23,642 nucleotides of DNA, taken from CAYSPU01 sp964432995 (GTDB lineage: Bacteria; Verrucomicrobiota; Verrucomicrobiia; Limisphaerales; JAHDYP01). Shown here piece after piece: positions 1 to 6,547 of this stretch. Position 1 is the first letter of the stretch, and each line of letters starts with the position of its first letter. The notes under the pieces are model-generated. The model saw nothing but the letters and a program-made list of their open reading frames with translations, was not told where the DNA came from and did not search any database. Location of the stretch: assembly GCA_964432995.1 (NCBI GenBank), contig CAYSPU010000069.1:1-23642 (forward strand), written 5' to 3'. The translations under genes were made by a program, and so were the position numbers.

Positions 1-38
1 CCCCGCTGGCTGGCCCATCCACGCACCGGTCAGCGGGG
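1..38. other. Hairpin at window edge, possible terminator of an upstream gene
   Basis: Positions 1-8 (ccccgctg) are perfectly complementary to 31-38 (cagcgggg), and the stem extends imperfectly into the next four bases on each side. There is no run of T after it, so it is not a classic intrinsic terminator. It could end a gene lying to the left of the window, or be chance in GC-rich DNA. Confidence 0.2.
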
Positions 39-110
39 TGACACAACGCGGAGCCGGGCCCCCGAGTTGGTCCCCCCGCCAACCCCGGGATCATCGGGGG
101 CTGGGCTTGC

Positions 111-140
111 ACAGAAACCAACGAAGGGAACGGAGACGGG
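111..140 (+). repeat. Diverged direct copy of the 209-271 hairpin arm
   Basis: This 30-nt stretch matches positions 209-238 with three mismatches; both contain the core caacgaagggaacg. It is a second, single-arm copy of the hairpin repeat just downstream. Read in frame, both copies give a similar peptide (QKPTKGTETG and QKATKGTKTG). This shows that open frames here come from repeat DNA rather than a gene. Confidence 0.6.
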
Positions 141-208
141 AAACAACGGATGCATCGCTGGATGCTACCAAAGGCGACCCCAGAAGCGAAGCGAAAAGCC
201 GGTCTCAA

Positions 209-271
209 ACAGAAGGCAACGAAGGGAACGAAGACGGGGCCCTCTTCTTCGTTATCTTCGTTTCCTTCTGT
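209..271. repeat. Long hairpin-forming intergenic repeat
   Basis: The left arm (209-234) and right arm (246-271) are inverted copies, 26 nt each with three mismatches, separated by an 11-nt loop. Each arm is built from a purine-rich acgaag motif. Similar 'acagaagg...aacgaag' elements are, to my recollection, dispersed in many environmental bacterial genomes, but I could not search. The element lies in frame with the downstream ATPase and would give a false N-terminal extension of about 85 residues if the first ATG of the open frame (150) were used. Confidence 0.65.
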
Positions 272-357
272 GGAAACTCGGGGCGGACAGCGAGGTCAGT
301 TCACCGCGGTGCTGTGGCCATCGGCCGAGGCGGAGTGCGGTGCCATTGTCGCGTCCG

Positions 358-386
358 TCGAAAAATGGTCTGGACCATTTTACGAT
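358..386 (+). promoter_or_regulatory. Candidate promoter with a palindromic operator between -35 and -10
   Basis: A perfect 9-bp inverted repeat (362-370 and 373-381, core TGGTCTGGACCA) is centred 33 nt before the ATPase start. A weak -35 (TCGAAA, 358-363) and -10 (TACGAT, 381-386) flank it with a 17-nt spacer, so a bound repressor would block RNA polymerase. The palindrome resembles GntR-superfamily operators of the TGGT-N-ACCA kind. The palindrome is seen directly; the promoter boxes match only 4 of 6 positions each, and the regulator is unknown. Confidence 0.45.
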
Positions 387-404
387 GAGAGAGATATTTG
401 TCTC

Positions 405-1604
405 ATGACCGAACACCCACGCCTCTACACCGCTCTCCTCCGGGACCACCTCGAACGACATCGGCAGATGGCCTTGGTCTCGGGGCCGCGCCAAGTCGGG
501 AAGACCACCGTTTGCCGGTCCCTCGGTGAGGCCTATCTCGACTGGGACAACACCGACGATCGACGGCAGTTCCTGCGGGGGCCAGCCGCGCTGGCGCGGG
601 TCTTGGCGTTGGACCGGTTGCGGGCTCGGCCGCCGATCGCCGTGTTTGACGAACTCCACAAGCATAGCAAGTGGAAAACACTGCTGAAGGGCTTTTTCGA
701 CACGTACGGCAGCCGCGTGCGGGTGCTGGTGACGGGCAGCTCCCGCCTGGATGTTTTCCGTCGCGGCGGCGACAGCTTAATGGGGCGCTACCTGCTTTAC
801 CGCATGCATCCGTGGAGTGTGGGGGAATGCACGAGGACGGACCTGCCCGCGCAGGAGATCCAGCCATCGGCTGAGTTAGGCGCCGCGGATTGGGATGCGC
901 TGTGGGAGCATGGCGGATTCCCGGAGCCATTCCTGCGACGGGACAGCCGCTTCACACGCCGCTGGCGTTCGTTGCGGCAGGAGCAACTCTCCCGGGAGGA
1001 TCTGCGTGATGTGGCCCACATCACCGATCTTGGGACGATGGAAATCCTCATGCAGCTCCTCGCCGAGCGCAGCGGCCAGCAACTGGTGTATTCCAACCTC
1101 GCCCAAGAAATCCAGGTCTCCGTCGATACGGTCAAACGCTGGATCGATCTTCTCAACCGGATGCACTATGGGTTCCTGGTCCGCCCGTGGTTTGCCAACG
1201 TCGCCAAGGCGCTGCGCAAGGAGCCCAAGTGGTTCCTGCGCGATTGGTGCGGCGTGGCCGACGACGGGGCACGGGCCGAGACCTTGATCGCCTGCCACTT
1301 GCTCAAGTCGGTCGAAGGCTGGACGGACCTGGGATTTGGCGATTTCGAGCTGCGCTATTTGCGGGACAAGCAGAAGCGCGAAGTTGACTTCCTGGTCGTG
1401 CGGGACCGCAAACCCTGGTTCTTAGTGGAGGCCAAGCTCGCCGACGCCGCGCTTTCACCGGCGCTGGCCCACTTCCAGATGCAGACCAAGGCGAGTCACG
1501 CGTTTCAAGTAGTCATGAAACTTGCCTACGAGGGGGCCGACTGCTTTGGCGTCCAGAAACCCGTGGTGGTTCCGGCCAGGACGTTCCTGAGCCAACTGTT
1601 ATGA
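405..1604 (+). CDS. AAA+ ATPase with C-terminal DUF4143 domain
   Basis: A 399-residue P-loop ATPase. It begins MTEHPRLY; residues 26-35 hold the Walker A motif SGPRQVGKTT and residues 79-83 the Walker B VFDEL. A winged-helix-like segment follows at about 226-262 (LAQEIQVSVDTVKRW). The C-terminus has a PD-(D/E)xK-like pattern, D328 and E342-A-K344, as in the DUF4143 part of this family. These ATPases are common and mobile, often linked to defence or toxin modules, but their biochemical role is mostly unknown. I chose ATG 405 because upstream in-frame starts read through hairpin-repeat DNA, whereas from 405 the protein has normal family length. A possible Shine-Dalgarno (gagagag) lies about 11 nt upstream. 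Its stop overlaps the kinase start (ATGA), which implies cotranscription, though a functional link is not obvious. Confidence 0.85.
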   Translation: MTEHPRLYTALLRDHLERHRQMALVSGPRQVGKTTVCRSLGEAYLDWDNTDDRRQFLRGPAALARVLALDRLRARPPIAVFDELHKHSKWKTLLKGFFDTYGSRVRVLVTGSSRLDVFRRGGDSLMGRYLLYRMHPWSVGECTRTDLPAQEIQPSAELGAADWDALWEHGGFPEPFLRRDSRFTRRWRSLRQEQLSREDLRDVAHITDLGTMEILMQLLAERSGQQLVYSNLAQEIQVSVDTVKRWIDLLNRMHYGFLVRPWFANVAKALRKEPKWFLRDWCGVADDGARAETLIACHLLKSVEGWTDLGFGDFELRYLRDKQKREVDFLVVRDRKPWFLVEAKLADAALSPALAHFQMQTKASHAFQVVMKLAYEGADCFGVQKPVVVPARTFLSQLL

Positions 1605-4600
1605 ACGCTCGGAGTCAAACCGTTCTGGCGGCCATCCTTGGCTGTCTTATGGGCGTCCCTGGCCAGGCCGCCGAGCCCGCCAACAGCGGCCTCGCCCTGG
1701 CTTACCCGCTCGAGGGAATCCAGATCGACGGTGACCTCTCGGATTGGCCCGCGGAGCTGTCGCGTTACCCGATCGCCGTTCCGATAGCGGGCCGCCCGCG
1801 GAATGCGCAGGATTGCTCCGCCGAGTTCCGCGTCGGTTACCATGAGAAAGACAACGCACTGTATGTGGCGGTGGAAGTGCGGGACGCGGACGTTCCCGAA
1901 CCCGACGATGGCTCGTTCATGGGATTCACCAATGAGCTGGCCATCGTCGTGGCAGCCATTCCAGGGGCGGGCCCGGACCCGTTGATCGTGGGTTTCCTGC
2001 GGGGCACCCATCTCGCCCGCACGGTCACGCTCTACGGCATGGGAAACTGGCACTACGAGGAACCCGTCGCTTTTGACGCGGAAACGCGCAGGAGCGGGGA
2101 CATGCGGGCGTATGAATTCCGGATCGACTTTGCGGAGGTCGGCCAGCGCCGGTTCCAACTCCAACCGGGTGAGAGATTCGAGCTCAGTGTGGTCGTTCAC
2201 GATCTGGACTCGGTCGAGGGAAGTCCAGGGCGTGAACAGAGCACCGTACTCGGTTGGGTCTGCGGCAATCCCGGCGCACGCCGCGCGGGTCGCGGGCAGG
2301 NNNNNNNNNNGAAGACCGGCCGTCTCATCGGGGCGGTGCAGGCAGCTCACGGCTCGGTGGCGCGGATGCGCAAGCGCGTTCGGATCGAGGGCCGTGATGA
2401 CCCCGGCATCGTGGTGCACGCGTTGACCGATGGCGGCGGGCGTTTCGCTGTGGATTTGCCCGCGGGCCGGTATGCGGTGCGTCTGGCGGAGCGGGCGAGT
2501 GAGGCCGGCCAAGCCTTGGAAGTCGAGCTGCAAGCTGGACGCGAAGCCGTCGTCGGCCTTGTGGCCGGGCGGGCGTCAGGACGCGAGTTTGCCGCCGAGC
2601 CAAGCCGGGTGCAGCGAGCGGGGCAAGGAACGCGCCAGGGGCAATGGCGCATCTACGGCGTGGCAGACGGTCTGCCGGCCGCGACGGTGCGCGCGATGAC
2701 TCAGGATCAGGCAGGCGAAATATGGGTCGGGACCGAGGGAGGCGGCCTGGTGCGATTTGATGGCGCGCGATTCGTCAGTTACGGCACCGAGGAGTTGTTG
2801 GGAAGCAGCACCATTCAGAAGATCCTCGAAGATCGTGAAGGCAACCTTTGGCTGACGGCGGATCCGGAAGCCAACGGTAACGGGTTAGCCTGTCTGGACC
2901 GGGAGCGGTGCGGCTTTCGCCGCTATGACCAGGACGACAGCCTCCTTCTAAGTGCGGTCAACGATATGGCGCTGGACGCCGCAGGGAGGATCTGCGTGGG
3001 TTTGGAAGCCGGTGTCAGCCGCTTCGATCCGGGCCCAGGCCAGTTCGTCCAGTTTACGGTCGAGGATGGTTTGTCGACGACGTTCATTCCGACTCTGGCG
3101 GCAAGCCCGCGGGGACCCGTATGGTTGCAGCCGCTGTTCAGCCAACGACTCATCGCGTGGGAAGGGGAGACCTTTCGCCTCGAACGTTCCCCGTCGCCTC
3201 CCATCGCTTTCCTCAGTGGGTGGCTGGCGGACCGCGGCGGGGGACTTTGGGCGGCGGCCTGGGGGCTGGACACGAACAAGAATGAGAATGTGTTTTCGCT
3301 GTGGCACTATGACGGTCAGGAGTGGAAGGCTTTCTCCGAGCCATCCAGGGATTTCCCCGGTGGCGATGTGACCCTGTATGAGGGTCGCACCGGCGACATC
3401 TGGCTCGGAACCACTCGGGGCCTTGTCCGCTTCCGCGAGGGGCGTTTCGACGATTTCGGGGAAACCACCGGCCTCAGGCCAGGGAGAGTGCGGGCCATCC
3501 TGGAAGATCGTGAGGGCCGTCTGTGGGTGGGCGTTGCCGGCGCCGGGCTCAAGGTCTGGGACCCGGCATGGAAGACCTACACGGCGGCTGACGGCTTGCC
3601 GGATGACCGCGTGACCTCGCTGGCGATGTGGGGGGGACGTTTGGTGGTGGGTACCGAGCAAGGTCTGGGCTGGAAAGCCGCGGGCGGTTTCCAGACCGGT
3701 CCCCCTTTCTTCGACGGCGTCGTCGGGGCGATCATCACCAATGGCACGGGCGGGCTGTGGTTTGCCCACGGCGTCCAGGCAACCCTCCTTGCGCCGGACG
3801 GCAAGGTCCTGGAGGAATTCGACGCCAGGCCCTTCACTCCGGGCCTGGGTCAGGTGACGGCGATGGCCCTGGATTCAGCGGGCGTGCTTTGGCTTCTGCC
3901 GGCGGGGCGCGGTCTCTGCCGTTACGATCCGACGACGGGAAGCCAGCGCATGATCACGACCCTCGATGGTCTGCCCGACAACCAGAGCACGCGGATTTGC
4001 GTGGATGATCAGGACAACCTCTGGATCGGCACGGAGGGTCATGGGGCATGCCGGTACGATCGGGCGACGTTCACGAACTACACGCGGGCGGAGGGCTTGG
4101 CGGGGGATTACGTGACGGCTATCTCGAAGGGTCCTTCCGGCACGCTCTGGGTCGGCACGACGACCGGGCTCTCGCGCTACGACGGCCGGACGTGGCAGTC
4201 GTTCACCCGCACCGATGGTCTCCCGGCCGACCACATCACCGCGCTGCTGCCGGATCGGTCGGGCCGCCGGCTCTGGATCGGGACGGCAGGGGGCGGCCTG
4301 GCCGTGTACAACGCCGACCTGAACGTCATCCAGGCCTCGTCGTGGCAGGACGGCCTAAGCCGCGACACGGTCAATGCCCTGGCGCAGGACCCGGACGGCA
4401 GCCTGTGGATCGGCACCGACGACGGGCTGACGCACTACCGCGCGCACACCAATCCCCCGGCTATCCGACTCCTGGGCGCAACGACGGATCGACCATTGAA
4501 TACGAGTCGCCCGATCACGCTGGTCGGCAGGCCACAGCAACTGCTCTTTGAATTCGAGGGAGCCAGCTTCCGAACTCATCCGGACCGCATGGTCTACTTG

Positions 4601-6547
4601 TGTCAACTGGTTGGCCATGAACCGACGGAGCGCCCGATCTACGAGGGCCAGATCCGCTACACCAACCTGACCTACGGTCAGTATGAGTTCCGGGTGCGCG
4701 CGGTGGACCAGGATCTGAATGTCTCGGCAGAGCCGAGGACGATGGAGATTTTCGTTCGCCGGGACTACGCCCAGATGGCGTTGCTGGGAGGCTCCGGCCT
4801 AGGCGTCATGGTTGGACTGATCGGTTTGGGGCTGGCACTGAAGCATCGACGGGAGCGGAACCGGGCGTTGCTCGAGCGGAACCGCTCCCTGGAGCAAGCG
4901 AAGGAGGCGGCCGAGTCGGCCAACCGCGCCAAAAGTCTGTTCCTGGCTAATATGAGCCACGAAATCCGCACCCCGATGAACGCCATTCTCGGCTATTCGC
5001 AGATCCTGCAACGGGCGACGGACTTGCCGACGGATCATCGCCGTGCCGTGGAGACCATCGCCCGGAGTGGCGACCATCTGTTGGCCTTGATCAACGATGT
5101 GCTCGATCTTTCGAAGATCGAGGCGGGACGGATGGAGTTGCACTTGGTGGATTTCGACCTGAACGCCCTGGTCGCGGATCTCGCCGCCATGTTCCAGGTC
5201 CGCTGTCGCCAAAAAGGAATCCGCTTCCACGCGGAGTGCCGCGTGCAACCGGGCGTAGAGGAGCCCGCAATGGTTGCAGGAGAACTCCGCGTGCGTGGCG
5301 ACCAGGGCAAGCTCCGTCAGGTGCTGATCAACCTGCTGAGCAACGCGGTGAAATTCACGGAGCACGGCCAGGTCACTCTCCGCGTGCACGCTGAACCGGC
5401 TGGGCCAGCGTGCCGAGGGGCTGAATCTCCCCAATCCCCCACCCCTGATCTTCCCGTGAAGCGTGGCGCCGACATTCCTGTCGGCGTCATGCCGGCTGGA
5501 AAGCCGGCGCTACGCAGTTCATGGACCCAAGGCGCATCGGATGGTTGGAAGTGGAGGCTCCCCATGAACGCTGCGCCTCGTTTTCGGTTCGAAGTGTTGG
5601 ATACGGGTGTGGGCATTGCCCCTGAAGTCCGGGATCATCTCTTCGAGCCGTTCCAACGAGGGCAGGTTGGCGAACGGAAAGAAGGGACCGGGCTGGGCCT
5701 GGCCCTCGCCCGGCGCCATGTCGAACTGATGGGCGGCCAATTGAAGCTGGAGTCCCGCCCCGGGCACGGTTCAGCATTCTCGTTTGCAGTTCCTTTGCCG
5801 GCCGCCGAGGCGGCGCCGGTGGCGCTCCGTTCTTTGGCTGCTCTTGAACAGCCCCGCCTGGCTCCCGGCGTCCGCGTCCGCGCCCTGGTGGTGGATGACG
5901 TGCGCGAGAACCGCGACGTGTTATGCCGCATGTTGGCGGATCTGGGCTGCGAAGTGATGTCGGCTGAAGACGGCCGGCAGGGGGTCGAAGAGGCATGTGC
6001 CACCCGGCCGGACATTGTCTTTCTGGACATTCGCATGCCGGTCATGGACGGCATGGAAGCCGCCCGGAGACTGCGCGCCCACTTTCAGTCCGCCGCGGCC
6101 GGCTCGCCGGGCGCGGTGCCGAGACTGGTGTCGCTTTCGGCTTCAGCACTGGCCCATGAAGAGCAGCGGTATCTGGAGGCCGGGTTCGACGACTTCGTCG
6201 CCAAGCCATTCCGCCTCGAGCGCATCTGCGAGTGCCTGGCCCGGTTGCCTGGTGTGCACTTCGAGTCGGCTGCTCCTGTGGCTGATCAGGACGCCCGACT
6301 CGCATCCCAGGACATCAGGGCCGCCCGAGTGCCGGCGGAATTGCTGGCACGGCTGAAGTTGGCTGCGAGGCTGTATCGCACCACGGAATTGAAGAGCTGC
6401 ATAGTCAGCCTGCTCCGGTTGGGGGACGAGGCGGCGCCTCTCGCCGCCAGACTGCGCGTATTGAATGAAAGCGGCGACATGGCCGGAATGCTGGTGCTGC
6501 TGGACACGCTGGAGCCGAAAACGGCAGGAACGGAGGAATCCTCATGA
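1601..6547 (+). CDS. Hybrid sensor histidine kinase with CBM9-like and two-component-propeller ectodomain
   Basis: A 1648-residue membrane sensor (including four unknown residues at an N gap). Domain order: signal peptide (1-23, cut near GQAAEP); CBM9/DOMON-like domain opening with IDGDLSDWP (about 35-205); carboxypeptidase-regulatory-like segment (about 237-320); Reg_prop propeller blades (about 346-945, repeated 'G-x-(I/L)-W-(I/V)-G-T' strands and 'DGLP' turns); Y_Y_Y domain (about 990-1050); one membrane helix (1058-1080); coiled linker; HisKA with phospho-acceptor H1120 in SHEIRTP; HATPase with N1248, DTGVGI from D1334 and GTGLGL from G1362; receiver with phospho-Asp D1476 and the AKPF lysine; then about 100 residues without an H-box. 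It resembles the carbohydrate-sensing hybrid two-component systems of Bacteroidota but lacks their AraC output domain. No Shine-Dalgarno precedes it, so translation is probably coupled to the ATPase gene. A repeat-derived insertion splits the HATPase domain. Confidence 0.92.
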   Translation: MNARSQTVLAAILGCLMGVPGQAAEPANSGLALAYPLEGIQIDGDLSDWPAELSRYPIAVPIAGRPRNAQDCSAEFRVGYHEKDNALYVAVEVRDADVPEPDDGSFMGFTNELAIVVAAIPGAGPDPLIVGFLRGTHLARTVTLYGMGNWHYEEPVAFDAETRRSGDMRAYEFRIDFAEVGQRRFQLQPGERFELSVVVHDLDSVEGSPGREQSTVLGWVCGNPGARRAGRGQXXXXKTGRLIGAVQAAHGSVARMRKRVRIEGRDDPGIVVHALTDGGGRFAVDLPAGRYAVRLAERASEAGQALEVELQAGREAVVGLVAGRASGREFAAEPSRVQRAGQGTRQGQWRIYGVADGLPAATVRAMTQDQAGEIWVGTEGGGLVRFDGARFVSYGTEELLGSSTIQKILEDREGNLWLTADPEANGNGLACLDRERCGFRRYDQDDSLLLSAVNDMALDAAGRICVGLEAGVSRFDPGPGQFVQFTVEDGLSTTFIPTLAASPRGPVWLQPLFSQRLIAWEGETFRLERSPSPPIAFLSGWLADRGGGLWAAAWGLDTNKNENVFSLWHYDGQEWKAFSEPSRDFPGGDVTLYEGRTGDIWLGTTRGLVRFREGRFDDFGETTGLRPGRVRAILEDREGRLWVGVAGAGLKVWDPAWKTYTAADGLPDDRVTSLAMWGGRLVVGTEQGLGWKAAGGFQTGPPFFDGVVGAIITNGTGGLWFAHGVQATLLAPDGKVLEEFDARPFTPGLGQVTAMALDSAGVLWLLPAGRGLCRYDPTTGSQRMITTLDGLPDNQSTRICVDDQDNLWIGTEGHGACRYDRATFTNYTRAEGLAGDYVTAISKGPSGTLWVGTTTGLSRYDGRTWQSFTRTDGLPADHITALLPDRSGRRLWIGTAGGGLAVYNADLNVIQASSWQDGLSRDTVNALAQDPDGSLWIGTDDGLTHYRAHTNPPAIRLLGATTDRPLNTSRPITLVGRPQQLLFEFEGASFRTHPDRMVYLCQLVGHEPTERPIYEGQIRYTNLTYGQYEFRVRAVDQDLNVSAEPRTMEIFVRRDYAQMALLGGSGLGVMVGLIGLGLALKHRRERNRALLERNRSLEQAKEAAESANRAKSLFLANMSHEIRTPMNAILGYSQILQRATDLPTDHRRAVETIARSGDHLLALINDVLDLSKIEAGRMELHLVDFDLNALVADLAAMFQVRCRQKGIRFHAECRVQPGVEEPAMVAGELRVRGDQGKLRQVLINLLSNAVKFTEHGQVTLRVHAEPAGPACRGAESPQSPTPDLPVKRGADIPVGVMPAGKPALRSSWTQGASDGWKWRLPMNAAPRFRFEVLDTGVGIAPEVRDHLFEPFQRGQVGERKEGTGLGLALARRHVELMGGQLKLESRPGHGSAFSFAVPLPAAEAAPVALRSLAALEQPRLAPGVRVRALVVDDVRENRDVLCRMLADLGCEVMSAEDGRQGVEEACATRPDIVFLDIRMPVMDGMEAARRLRAHFQSAAAGSPGAVPRLVSLSASALAHEEQRYLEAGFDDFVAKPFRLERICECLARLPGVHFESAAPVADQDARLASQDIRAARVPAELLARLKLAARLYRTTELKSCIVSLLRLGDEAAPLAARLRVLNESGDMAGMLVLLDTLEPKTAGTEESS
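2301..2310. other. Assembly gap of 10 N inside the kinase gene
   Basis: Ten consecutive N lie between the CBM9-like domain and the carboxypeptidase-like segment. The reading frame is open on both sides and stays in the same frame if the true gap length leaves remainder 1 on division by 3. The unknown residues are about 234-237. The residues just before the join are Gly/Arg-rich and not typical of a domain end, so the contig end may hold errors. Confidence 0.95.
5401..5577 (+). repeat. Repeat-like in-frame insertion within the HATPase domain
   Basis: The kinase ATP-binding fold is interrupted between strand VTLRVHAE and strand RFRFEVLDTG by about 57 residues (about 1268-1325) rich in Pro, Gly, Ser and Trp, with no similarity to kinases. 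The DNA carries two adjacent perfect hairpins: cgccgaca/tgtcggcg with a TTCC loop (5467-5486) and gccggct/agccggc with a GGAA loop (5491-5508). This looks like a palindromic repeat inserted into a gene with the frame preserved, comparable in kind to Rickettsia palindromic elements. The hairpins and insertion are seen; the mobile-repeat origin is inferred. No second copy was found in this window. Confidence 0.6.
6532..6536 (+). promoter_or_regulatory. Strong ribosome binding site of the response regulator gene
   Basis: GGAGG lies seven nt before ATG 6544, inside the 3' end of the kinase gene. It supports this start and suggests that the regulator is translated efficiently in its own right as well as by coupling through the ATGA overlap. 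Confidence 0.7.

Noticed and set aside
38..408. Short plus-strand open frames before the ATPase
   Set aside because: They are made of hairpin-repeat sequence and have no protein features.
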